A stretch of 64,000 nucleotides of DNA from Paulownia fortunei (Eukaryota > Streptophyta > Magnoliopsida > Lamiales > Paulowniaceae): assembly GCA_019321725.1 (NCBI GenBank), contig CM033108.1, forward strand, positions 11,798,060 through 11,862,059. Direction: 5' to 3'. The notes below the pieces were generated by a model. It saw nothing but the letters and a program-made list of their open reading frames with translations, ran no database searches and was not told the DNA's origin. Below, piece by piece: positions 45,559 through 56,982 of the stretch. A program made the translations under genes and the position numbers. The first letter of the stretch is position 1. Each line of letters begins with the position of its first letter.

Positions 45559-47616
45559 TGTCCATATATCTAAGGCCCATCTTCTCAAGATGTCTATCGA
45601 ATATCTTATGTGCTAAGAGCTTAGTAAGTGGGTCTGCTATATTTTCTGTTGAGGCAACTCAATCCACAATGACGTTGCCTCTATCAATGATCTCTCTGAT
45701 CAAGTGATATTGTCTCATTATGTGCTTGGATCTTTGATGAGATCTTAGCTCTTTTACTTGCGCAATGGCTCCATTATTATCACAGTAAATCATAAGTGGA
45801 TCAACAATGGATGGAATTACACCCAACCCTTGGATGAAGTTTCTAATCAAAACAGCTTCTTTTGTTGCATCTGATGCAGCAATATATTCAGCTTCAGTGG
45901 TAGAGTCTGTAGTCGTCTCTTGCTTGGAACTCTTCCAACTAACCGCACCACCATTCAGGGTGAATATGTATCCGGACATGGTCTTTGAGTCATCTATATC
46001 GGACTGAAAACTAGAGTCTCTATATCCCTCCAGTTTTAGTTCTCCATTGTCGTATATAAAAAAGATATCCTTAGTCTTTCTCAAGTACTTGAGGATCATC
46101 TTAATGGCTTTCCAGTGTTCTTCCCCTAGATTGGACTGATATCTGCTTGTGACACTCAGAGCATGTGCTATATCAGGCCTTCTACATAACATTGCATACA
46201 TTATGCTCCCTATTGCAGAAGTATAAGGTATGCGAGCCATCCTTTCTCTTTCTTCAGGTGTCTTGGGAGACATAACCTTAAAGAGTGAAACCCTATGACT
46301 CATAGGCAGGAATCCTCTCTTGGATTCCTCCATGCTAAACCTTTTTAGCACTTTATCTATATACATGGACTGGGATAGTCCGATCATCCTTTTGGATCTA
46401 TCTCTATAGATCTTTATCCCTAGGATAAAAGATGCATCTCCCAAGTCCTTCATGGAAAACTGATTAGATAACCAAGTCCTCGCTGACTGCAACATCCCTA
46501 CATCATTCCCAATGAGTAGGATATCAGCAACGTAGATCACAACAAATGTAACTGCTTTCCCACTAACCTTCTTATAGATACATGGTTCATTCGGGTTTTT
46601 ATGAAAGTCAAACATTTTGATCGTTTCATCAAACCGGATGTTCCAACTCCTCGAAGCTTGTTTGAGTCTAGAAATAGATATTTGGAGTTTGCAAACCTTT
46701 TGCTTGCTCCTGCTGGAGATGAAGACTTCTAGCAGCTTCATATAGATCTCTTCCTTAATATTTCCATTAAGGAAAGCGGTCTTCACATCCATTTGCCATA
46801 TCTCATAGTCATAATATGCAGATATGGCCAACAATATCTGTATACATTTAAGCATCGCTACTAGTGAAAAAGTTTTCTCATAATCAATTTCTTGCTTCTG
46901 AGTATAACCTTTTGCTACCAATCGTGCCTTATAGGTCGCTACTTTCCATCTACTCCAAGCTTCTGCTTGTAGACCTATTTGCAGCCAATGGGAACAATTC
47001 CCTATGGTGGGTCCACTAAAGTCCATACCTTATTGGAGTACATAGAGTCCATTTCGGACTGTATAACTTCTTTCCACTTCTCCGAATTGATGTTAGACAT
47101 CGCTTCTCCATAGCTTCTTAGATCATTATCCATGGGGAGTCCCTCTTCTTTGTTTTCTAACAACAAGCTGTACCTCTTAGGTACCCTTAAGATTCTTTCA
47201 GATCTTCGAAGAGGTTGTACCTTAGAGGGTCCAGCATCAGCTGGTGTACCATTTACTGCGTCAGTTGGGGTGTTCTATGGTTCTTGAACCTCTTCAAGTT
47301 CTACGACATTGCCACTTCCATCTGAAAAAAATTCTTCTTCAAGGAAGGTAGCATTCTTCGAAACAAACACCCTTTGTTCCGTGGCATCATAGAAATATTA
47401 TCCAATAGACTCCTTTGGATACCCCACAAACTTGCATAAGCTGGATCTCATATCCAACTTATCTCCCACTAGCTGCTTCACATAAGTTGCACACCCCCAT
47501 ACCCTAAGGTATTTATAGAAAGGTGTCTTTCCACACCATATCTCATATGGTGTTTTGATCACGGCTTTAGATGGCACCCTATTTAATAGGTATGCCGCCG
47601 TTTCTAAGGCATAGCC
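45559..47616 (-). pseudogene. Copia reverse transcriptase and RNase H (plus integrase C-terminal linker)
   Basis: The left part (47616-47030) is the integrase C-terminal linker, with AYLLNRVPSKAV and LRVWGC. Next comes the long frame 47026-45659. RT begins YKARLVAKGYTQKQEIDYE and has WQMDVKTAFLNGN. The catalytic YVDD motif reads YVAD (Ala codon at 46526-46528), and FSMKDLGDASFILGIKIYRD follows. RNase H-proximal blocks are YTSAIGSIMYAMLCRRPDIA, GYRDSSFQSDIDDS, SWKSSKQETTTDSTTEAEY and IYCDNNGAIAQ; the catalytic residues in SSF, EAEY and DN are partly kept. A TAA/TAG-rich linker separates it from integrase. The 455-codon open stretch is the longest in the window, but the catalytic Asp to Ala change makes the RT inactive. 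Confidence 0.95.
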
Positions 47617-48102
47617 CTAGAATGAAAGAGGTAATGAAGTGAAGCTCATCATAGATCGAACCATGTCCAACAAGGTTCGATTCCTACGTTCCGCAACTCC
47701 GTTGAGTTGGGGAGTAGCAGAAGGAGTCCACTGTGAGAGAATCCCATTCTCTTTTAGATAATCTAAAAATTCTGTGCTTAAGTATTCACCTCCTCGATCA
47801 GATAAAAGAGTTTTTATACTTAATCCAATTTGTTTCTCTACTTCAGTTCTGAATTCTTTAAACTTTTCAAATAGTTCAGACTTGTACCTTAAAAGGTACA
47901 CATAACCATACCTAGAGAAGTTATCGATAAAGGTTAAGAAGTAGTTATAGTTCCCATGGTCACTAACATTTAGTGACCTACATACATCTGTATGGATCAA
48001 ATCCAATAGATGATTGGCTCGCTTCACTTGTCCAATAAATGGAGATTTGGTCATCTTTCCTTTGAGGCAGGATTCACATGTTTGCAGTTCTTGCTCTTTC
48101 AT
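47617..48102 (-). pseudogene. Copia integrase core
   Basis: It starts in the zinc-binding region with CESCLKGKMTKSPF and runs into the DDE core: LDLIHTDVC (first Asp), YFLTFIDNFSRYGYVYLL, IKTLLSDRGGEYLS (second Asp) and NGVAERRNRTLLDMVRSMM with the Glu. Integrase inserts the DNA copy into the genome. All three acidic positions are present here. A TAG/TAA-type break after LPLSF separates it from the C-terminal part. Confidence 0.93.
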
Positions 48103-48138
48103 TAGATCAAGTAATTGTGTTAATTTGTTAATTCTTTT

Positions 48139-48600
48139 CTAAGAAATATGTCTTAATCTTGCGTGCCATAGGCTCATTGAACTATAATTATCTAATTTTC
48201 TTTTATTTTGTTGAATTATGAAAATGGGGTTATGGGGAGTAATAGTATATAAACAATTTGTCAAATAACCAGAATATATAAAATCAAAATATTTGAAAAT
48301 GGAACAATGTCCATTCTCAATGGTAAATATAAAACCTTCTCTATCTAAAACTGGAATAGAGATAATGTTCTTAATAATATCCGGAACAAAAAGACAATTA
48401 TTTAAAACTATTACATAACCATTCTCTAAAGCTAGATTAACTGTCCCTATAGCTAATGCAACAACTCTTGCTCCATTCCCTATCCTAAGGACCGTCTCTC
48501 CTCCATCCAGCTTTCTACTTCTTGCCATCATCTGCAAATCATTGCAAATGTGTGAGCCATAATCGGTATCTAATACCCAAGAAGTATTGTTAACCGACAA
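48139..48600 (-). pseudogene. Copia protease and GAG-pre-integrase region
   Basis: SWVLDTDYGSHIC stands where copia protease has the D-T/S-G active site; the Gly is changed to Asp, which should inactivate it. FVPDIIKNIISIPVLDREGF follows, the typical end of copia protease, then the pre-integrase WHARLRHIS block with its His residues. A TAA separates it from the integrase. Confidence 0.92.
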
Positions 48601-49443
48601 GTTAACTTCAACAAAATATATACCTGAACTCTTCAGGCTTGCAAGATACTCCTTACAATTCCTTTTCCAGTGCCCTGGTTTGTCGCACTAATGGCACTTG
48701 TCATTGGCTTGAGAAGAAACCTTTTTGACACCGCCCTTAGCTTTTATCTTGTTGGGTTTAAAGGAACCCTTTTCTTTCTTCTTTCCTTTCTTAGGCTTTT
48801 TAGCCTTTGATTCGGAAGAAAATCCAACAAGTAGAACCGGCTTGTCCTTTTTCATGGTGGACTAAGCCATCTTTAACATGTTCACAAGCTCAGCAAGACT
48901 AGTCTCCATGTTGTGCATGTTAAAGTTAACAACAAAGGTGTCAAATGATGGAGGCAGAGACTGCAACAGAAAGTCCGTATAGAGTTCGTTCTCCATAATG
49001 ACTCCAAGGGATGCCAGCCTTTCAATAAGGGCTATCATCTTCAATCCATGATCATGGACTGAAGAGCCCTCAGTTATACGACATCTAAAAAGCTCTTTTG
49101 AGATCTGATATCTCGTCTATCGAGTTCTTTCACCAAACAACTCTTGTAGGTGAATGAGGATCTCATAAGCAATATCTTGATCCTCATTCTGCCTCTGCAG
49201 CTCATTTGACATCGATGTCAGCATGTAGCATCGAGCCTGCAGATTATCATCAACATGACATAAGTAATCTGCCTAATCCTCTGAAGTAATATCCTCCGAT
49301 GGTACCAAATATGATGCAGTGTCGAGGACATATGCCTTCTTCTTCGACTGAAGAACTATCTTCAGGTTTCTTAGCCAATCGACAAAGTTAGGTCCAGTTA
49401 ATTTGTTTTGTTCAAGGATTGTTGCAAGTGGATTCTTTGCCAT
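48601..49443 (-). pseudogene. Copia gag with zinc knuckle, degenerate
   Basis: The ATG at 49443-49441 begins MAKNPLATILEQNKLTG, the standard start of this copia gag type. It continues with NFVDWLRNLKIVL, then 49044-48862 with LGVIMENELYTDFLLQSLP and FNMHNMETSLAELVNMLK. A Lys-rich stretch precedes the CCHC knuckle near 48655-48700, CH-stop-CDKPGHWKRNC, where a stop (TAG) replaces one residue inside the knuckle. Further stops lie at 49276, 49118 and 48864. Confidence 0.9.
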
Positions 49444-50985
49444 TTTAGTAGAATAATCTACAAAACATGCACGAAGCAGAAAATGAGTAAACTATGGGAA
49501 AAACATATTCATTTAATATAAGGTCTTTAATACTAAATATCTCCCACTATTTTCTTCGAATTCCATCACCCCTAATGGAATTTCGGAAAATCAAATTTCC
49601 TAGTGAGCTTGAGGTCTAATGAAAATATTTCACACCCCAAATTTATGAGCCCATGAAATATTTCTATCGGTAGTAAACTTTTTGACGATTGTATCACTAT
49701 ATAACCCTCAAATTTATTTTGCCTCACCTCTTCTCATATACCCCAATTTTATGAACTCATATGGTACTAAGTGTCAAACAATACCCATCAAACATTCATG
49801 TAGATAGAGCATGAAGATATCCCACGACTCATGGCCAACATAATGACGATTCCATCCCACGCGCATCTCAATGCTTGGTAAAGATCACAGCTTTCCAACA
49901 CCAAACCACACCATGACTCATGATCAGTGATCAAGTGCGGTAGCGGTCGTCATGTCTCTATCTTTGATTGTAGGCATGGATCGATAGGTCCTACCTAACT
50001 ACTCCATTTTTGTTTGAAATCGAATTTTCAAAAAATTCTTTTACTTAATTTTAGTAAATTAAGTGGAGTTTAATTTTATCCAAGACCTCAACATAATTTA
50101 AATTAGGTTGGTTATTTAATGCATGATATCATAATATCATTTCGCAAGCATAAAAGCATTAAATAAAATCCTAAGCATGCATCTAATACATACTTAAATA
50201 AATGGATGATCATGAACTAGTCCTATGTTGTCCATTTGAACCAAAAATAGATCTAAGGTCAGTCTAAAGGTAATAAAATTGAATAGAACTTATTCTATTA
50301 CATAATTGTATCCCATACAAACATGGGCCTTCTTTGGAACCTCTTTTTTGATTCTCCTTTGTCTTCCAAAGAAAAAGAAAAATCTTACCATTTATTCTAC
50401 TCTCTTTACAGAAAATAAAATAACTTACATAAATAAAATAAGAGGCTTGCAGGCCCCATTTTAAAACCCAAAAATATTAAATAAAATCAATCACATTAGT
50501 CCAATGGCTCATGATTATCCCATACATGCTCATAATTAACATCATATGTAAATATCAAAACATGTAAATTTATCAAATTGTTAAACGTAATTTTTCTTTT
50601 GACTTGGTATAATTTTTAATTGCTTGAAAAATAATTTTTCAGAAATAATTAAAATTAACATTTAATTTTAATATTCTAAAAAATAAAAAAATAAAAAAAA
50701 TAGACCCGGAACGACACGGCGAGCAGCACCACTACTACCCATTGGGCGTACGCTGGGTGCCGGGTGTCGGGCGCCCGTGCGCATGCAGTCGTTGGGTGTC
50801 TAACACCCAACGCCCGTTTCATCAATTTTTTTTTCATATTTAAATAATTTAAATAAGCAATTAAAATTATTTCAATTAAAATTTTCTAAAAATATGCAAA
50901 ATCAAATTTTACATAATTAACATGAATTTAAATAATTTAAAAACATGCATTCATAAATTCGAAATTCACTGAATAAGCGAAATCG
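49444..50985 (-). other. Copia 5' leader, 1.5 kb
   Basis: The region between primer site and gag start carries no gene. It is AT-rich except for a sharply GC-rich island at 50700-50815 that contains a perfect inverted repeat (50790-50812). Confidence 0.7.
50790..50812 (-). repeat. Perfect stem-loop in copia leader
   Basis: CGTTGGGTGT - CTA - ACACCCAACG: a 10-bp stem with a 3-base loop, in a GC-rich island of an AT-rich leader. The position, between primer site and gag, is where retroelement packaging or dimerisation structures lie; this role is inferred. Confidence 0.75.
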
Positions 50986-51000
50986 TGGCTCTAATACCAC
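50986..51000 (-). other. Copia primer binding site, tRNA-iMet type
   Basis: Minus-strand GTGGTATTAGAGCCA lies next to the 5' LTR end. The canonical copia site is TGGTATCAGAGC (one change here). Confidence 0.9.
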
Positions 51001-52892
51001 TTTTGGGTTTACTATAATCGTAGGGGTATACACAACGAAAAATTAAATTTTTTATCAAACATAAATTTAACCCCTTTTATTCGAAAACAATTTGAACGAT
51101 TGCACTTATTCAAGTGAATATATAAATAGATATAAAATCGGATTATACCTTTCGTGCACTTCGGTTGTTGTAGGGAATGAAGTAATCAATTGCTTATCCT
51201 GGACTATTAGAACTCACAGGGATCCAAGTGTCTCCCCTCTATCAGGTCCACAATATGGAAGAGCAACACCAATCAAAAGGATTCGCTAGTATCCTTTTAA
51301 TTGTTTACTAATGTAGAACCGGAGTATATTTTCAAGAACAATAAAGATTGATTCTTTAAGTTCTTGAAACAATAATATGAAGAAAATAACAAGAAACTGA
51401 TTTTATTTTTCTTTCTTTTCTTTTCTTGGAGAGTAAAAATAGAAGACTTTAAACAAAATATTTTTTGCTCAAATTTTTGAATTGATTATGTAATTTTCAT
51501 CCCTCATATATATAAGGCTGAAAATTTTAATCCATTTCCAACTCTTGAAAAGTTTTTTAATTTTAAACTATTTCAAAACCTTATCTTGGAAGAATTTCAA
51601 ATCTTTCGAGAACTCTTCTTTTTTCTCTCTCATATTGTATGTGGAATAATTTGAGACTACATTAATCATCAAAATTATCTGCATACATTGTTGATATTAA
51701 TTTGAACTCTTCAAATAATATCAAGATAGATATATATCATATATATACTATAATTATATTTGTACATAAATTAAATCTTAGTGGCCGATTTTATCCCATA
51801 AAATCAGTCACTATATTTATTTATCTATAAATATGTTAATTAAATAAATTATATTTATTTAATTTATTCTTTTCATATTTTAGTGGGCTTCTTAAGTGAT
51901 CCACATTAATTTTGGGCTTGGACTCAAAAATCTCAAAATCAATTCAATTGATTCAATCCCAATTTAATCAATCCAATTGATTAATTTAATTGGCTCCATT
52001 TGGACTTCCTAATCAAATTAAGTCCAATTAAATAATCTAATTACTTAATTGAATAATTTAATTTAACCATTAAATTAAATAGAACCCTTAATTAATTAAT
52101 TAATCAGTATTAATTAATTAATTTCCAACTATTAGATAAAATCTAAAATTAGAAATGTTACTTTCCATAAAGATGTGTGACCCTCTTAGGTTCACTATTA
52201 AGCTAGTAGTTGGTTTGCAACTTATGAATAACAATTATTCCAACTAATTAATCCGCTTGAAATCAACTCCTTAATTCCAGGAACCTCACTATCTATGAAA
52301 ATACCTAGCAAGTAATCATGACAAACTACTCTTAGGTGTAAACCTATTTCAGTTGTGAGTACTATACACGTACGGTCCTTTCAACAGCTAATCTCCTAAT
52401 TAAATCTAAGGCATGGATTATAAGTCGAAACCTAAATGATTCAATAATTGTGGTCCCATTTCAAATTTCAATAATTCTTGATGAATTACAATTCCAAGGT
52501 TTTGAATCACGAACTATGAAAACACAGGAGATTTCCTTGTTTAAAAAGACAAGTGTCGAATTTTATGTTGGCCACTGACAAACCTCCATGCACACCAGTG
52601 CAATACCCAACATACCCCCTTTGTGATTGTCACACAATCAGAAGATATATCAAAGTGCTGCAGGATGCACACAAGGCTACCATTGTGCCTCAAGTCTGAG
52701 AACTAGTCGTGTACTATCGCAATACAGAAATTCTTCTTTCGACGGACAAAACCTCCAACTAAAAATTTCTTGCGGGCCATATTCAGTGTACTTGTTTTCT
52801 AACAAGCACCCACATACATACACTTACGTCTCTATGCTAATGCCAATGAAATGTGACATTCTCGTCTCACGAGCATAAATCATATGTGCGAG
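51001..52892 (-). mobile_element. 5' LTR of copia element, outer end truncated
   Basis: It matches the 43328-45534 LTR from its inner end up to CATATGTGCGAGTC near 52892. The last ~300 bases present in the 3' LTR (from TTACTGAGCTATTTGATGTC on) are missing and replaced by unrelated sequence. Confidence 0.9.
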
Positions 52893-53129
52893 TCGTACCA
52901 CAATTTGAAAAATCATTGCCAACCTGAGGGTCGTTGTCGCGGTGCATCTGACGATAGATGTTTAGTGCATGAGGTTTTAGTTTTGGTAGATCCTGATTCA
53001 TATTTCAAGACTTTATCACAAGCCTCTATTGCTCTTGGTGAAGAACCACAATCGCATATTTCTTTTTTTTCCATGTCTAAAAGTCTCAAGTCTACAACAA
53101 AAAAAAGAAAAAAGAATACTATGCTGTGA
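52893..53129 (+). CDS. Unrecognised coding-like fragment next to truncated copia LTR
   Basis: Plus strand, in frame across the LTR break: NHCQPEGRCRGASDDRC, then VLVLVDPDSYFKTL, GEEPQSHISFFSMSK and a basic end KSTTKKRKKNTML before TGA (53127-53129). About 75 codons without a stop, and the composition is unlike the surrounding AT-rich noncoding DNA, so it could be the last exon of a host gene whose upstream part was lost with the LTR end. It has no initiation codon of its own, because the one upstream lies in LTR sequence. I do not recognise the family. It is on the opposite strand to the kinase fragment. Confidence 0.3.
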   Translation, partial: SYHNLKNHCQPEGRCRGASDDRCLVHEVLVLVDPDSYFKTLSQASIALGEEPQSHISFFSMSKSLKSTTKKRKKNTML

Positions 53130-53971
53130 GGCACAACATTTTAATGCAATTCACAAAATATTATATTGAGAAACAATATTTGCCATGTTACCCTGAGCAG
53201 AAGCAGAGCAAGGAAATAAACATGCCAACTTTTTGTATGTTGTCAAAATAGTGTCCTTATATGGGTTTTTTGTGCTACAATAGTGGAGTTGTGTCCTATT
53301 TTTCCTGCACAAAAACCTCCAGTTTCACTATAATGCTACAATCCAAATTCAGAAGACAAAATAATTCTACACATTTTCTAGATTGTGTATGAAAATTACT
53401 CTCACTTTGGCAGTGGAGAACAGAATCACACTCAGAAAGACATCAATTAGAATTAAGTATGAATTACAAAAACTACCCTTGAAATTTGTGTTATTTATGA
53501 AAAAAATCAATTTAAACTTGCAAATTACAAACACCCCTTTATAATTTATTTCTATTTTACAAATTGCATCTATTGAGGGAGGTGTTTGTAAAACAAACAC
53601 AAAATTTAAGGGATATTTGTAATATCTCAAGGGATATTTATAATTTCAAAAAATAATTGAGTTTTTTTGTAATTAGACACTCAAGGATAAATTATTGTAA
53701 TTTATCTTAAAATTATTATCTAGCACAACAAACAAAAAACTAGTTTTGCAAGAAATCATATCTCAAAATGGTTGAAAAACACTCAAATTTCAGATTTGAA
53801 ATATAGACATAACCAAGTTATTTATATCCATGAACATACTTGGCATTTAAGTTCAAAATAATTACACAGCTCTTGGGTCTATAAAAAATAGTAAGTACTG
53901 ATACTCTCTGTTATGGAGTGAATTCATATGGAAAATGGCCACCTTATGCCACCTTTTCATTATTTTTATTA
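53130..53971. other. No recognisable gene; left flank of foldback element
   Basis: Noncoding-looking sequence with no protein similarity on either strand. TTTTTATTA at 53963-53971 may be the left target duplication of the foldback element. Confidence 0.4.
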
Positions 53972-54079
53972 GGGTTAATTTTATTTTACCCCTTCTATTT
54001 TTATTAAATATCATTTTATCCTTTTATATTTTCAATTGTATTACTTTACTCCTTTATACTTAAAATTAGTATCACTTTA

Positions 54080-56982
54080 TGTAACACCCCCATTACTACA
54101 CAACTAGATATATATTATAATTTAACATGATAGAACCTGTGTGCATGCATGGAATATTTTTATTTTTTTTGTAACACTTTAAGAAAAGATATATCACTTT
54201 TTACATGCACAACCCTATTTAAAATACTTTCTAACACATATCATGTATATAGCAGGATCAATATTTATATAAAAACACAACACCCACAATAACCCAATAT
54301 TTACATACTTATTTACAGTAAAGTTGTAAAAGCAAAAAATAGTACCAGTCTAAAATATAATACAACAGACTCAAAATATAACAAGCCAACAAAATAGCCC
54401 AACAGGTCGTCATCCATGTACACACTCTCTCAGACACCTGCAGGAGCTCCAACCGCCGCCCAGCCAATAAAAGATGCTTCAGGTATCGTCGTACTCACCT
54501 ACAATGCATAAACTATATGAGCTAACGCTTAGCAAGTAAAGATTATGCATGTCAAAGAATAATCCACAATATCGAGTCATGCATCTCAACATGCTATGCC
54601 CATAATGCAATTTTATGCATCAAAATATTTCTCTCAAAATCATTTCTTTCTTGGGCCCCTGACCAACGTTACTATCCCATGCACCGGAAAAGAGCTCTGT
54701 ATACCGCCATAATCCAATGGCTAATAATCATATAAGCATGCAAATCCATGCATACTCATACGCATGCAAATCCATGCACGCGAACCTGCAAATCCATGCA
54801 TAAAACCATGCAAATCCATGCATGCTTCGATGCACTAGTAGTGGTCAGCAAAATATTTTTCTTTCTCTGAATCATGCCGTGCAATGTAAGATTTATCACA
54901 ATGCTCGTATGGGATGCATGCACGTGCTAATGACAATGCCCATGTATGTATGCTCAATGGAGAGCCCTCTACTATGCACATATGATTTATGATATCACAT
55001 ATAATTCACACATCTACTATGTCTATGCATTGTGGTTGCAAATGAATCTTTACTTACCTTTCACTTGGTTGGTGGCTTAGTCTAAATTTGTTTAGTAGTC
55101 CTCTCCAACCTTAGATGTAAAATAGCCTGTAATATTACCCAACATCAAGCACCATTCCCAATTTGGCAAGTTGAAAGCACAAAATCTCATACTAGACCTT
55201 AAACACCAAGCTATAAGCTAACAATCAAGCTTTCACAAACTAGAACCCAATATAACCCCTCAAATACCTCAATTTCTCATCTTAAATGCATGCAAACATC
55301 ATGTAATTGAAGTATTATAACTCTAATAGCATGTACCTAATTGTTAACACTCAATAGCAACATATCAAGGTTGAAACATGCTAAGTGATCAAATGTGGCA
55401 GATTCACATTTTCATATTTTCTTGCTGTCAAGTTTAGTTGCATGCTAATTTTAACATCCCTAAGCATATCCAATCACTCCCAAATTTTTACCACACTTAT
55501 ATAACATGTATATAAATGTAACCATATCATATACTTGCTAAAAATCACGGATATAGCTTCCCAAGTTCAGCTCTCTTCACGACATACTGAAACAGATTGT
55601 TTCCTACCGTGACAGTTTTGCACACTTCATGACATTAATGGTTTTGGCACCCTTAAGTATATTCAATCACTCCAACATTTTCACCATACTTAGATACATA
55701 TATAAGGAGACAACCAGGTCATATTATTACCAAAAATAATGGATTTAGCTCCCTTAATTCAGTTTCCTTCACAGCACATCAAAACAGATTTTGCTATTTT
55801 GGCAGTTTGAGTGTTTCTCCAATATCATTCTCTATTTCAATTTCCAACTGATAAAAATTCATTACAATACTCTTAACTCATATATGGTCATGTAAATGGT
55901 AATAGTTATAGGTTTTATTCAACATATGCACTTTGGAAGCCTAAAACACAAGAAAATAGTAAGATGACAGTTTCTGCCACAAGTATTTCCTATTAAGTGT
56001 TTGTGATCAAAAACCCTTTCTTTGTGCACCAAAGTCTAACTAAAAACTTCCTAACACTTTTATAAGAGATATTGAAAGCTTAATAAACCATAAAACCATT
56101 CATAATAATCTGAAAACCAAAGGCAAAACCGTAGATAAGTGTTACCTATGCAGATTTTGAGGCTAACTTGATGGTAATCACTTCTTCTTTGCTTTTCTTG
56201 CTTTTATTTCAACTTGGAATCAATTTGGATCACTTGGAGACCTTAAGGTGTGTGTTTGGAAGATGAAAATGGCTGAAATGAGGGTCTGGTCGTTGCTTAA
56301 GGGTGAAGGGTTTGAGGTGTTAGCTTGAGATGTTAGCTTAAGCTTAATAAGAAAGCATGAGGTGGCAAGTAAAATGGCAAATCTGATTTTCTCCCTTATC
56401 TTGCAGCCCTAATCTTGTGTGTCTCATCTATTTTTATTTGGTTGCAACCTATCTTAATCACCATTCATTCCCATAGGTAATTCCTATGTCCGTTCATTCG
56501 ATCTCCAAACCGATTCGCATCCGATTCTTAAAGAATTATCTAGTTTGCATTTCTAAAATCATATGCACATAAGGACCTTGTAATATGACACTTAAATCAT
56601 ATTATATCATGTCCAATATCCCAAGTATGCTAATTTACAAATATATACTTTTGAAATAACTTGATCAAATCAAATTAAACCGTATAAGGTTACTAGTAAC
56701 ACTTTTAGCACTTCCAAAATTATAACCTATATATCCCATCTATATCTAATATTGATCTACCTCATTTTCTTCTTATTTCAATATAAAATCAACTACTTAG
56801 ATTAAGAAATTCAATAACTAATATCGTGCAAGAGCTTCAGAATTAAGTTTAATATTCAAGAATGTCGTATAAAATGAAATAAATTATGCAATGTCAATAG
56901 AAATGCAAATAGCATATAAAATTAACATGTAATGCATGAATCATATTTGGTCATGTGAGTAGTAAGAGGCTCGGGTATCACA
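54080..56982 (+). mobile_element. Solo T-family LTR (copy T5)
   Basis: TGTAACACCCCC...GGGTATCACA, 2903 bp, with a perfect CTTTA duplication (54075-54079 and 56983-56987). It is inserted in the left arm of the foldback element. It is closely similar to T4, and no internal element sequence is present. Confidence 0.95.
54735..54823 (+). repeat. Minisatellite in T5
   Basis: The same GCAAATCCATGCACGCGAAC array as T4 with one unit fewer. Confidence 0.65.

Larger units (their letters stand above)
43328..52892 (-). mobile_element. Ty1/copia retrotransposon, minus strand, near full length
   Basis: On the minus strand the order is: 5' LTR (51001-52892, truncated at its outer end), primer site (50986-51000), long leader, gag start at 49443, zinc knuckle, protease, integrase, RT/RNase H, polypurine tract, 3' LTR (43328-45534). 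The order integrase before RT defines Ty1/copia. It inserted into or beside the kinase gene at 43327. The expected 5-bp duplication cannot be tested, since the outer end of the 5' LTR is lost. All reading frames have stops, and active-site changes show that it is dead. Confidence 0.93.

Noticed and set aside
45807..46007. Plus-strand frame of 66 codons
   Set aside because: It lies antisense to the copia RNase H region.
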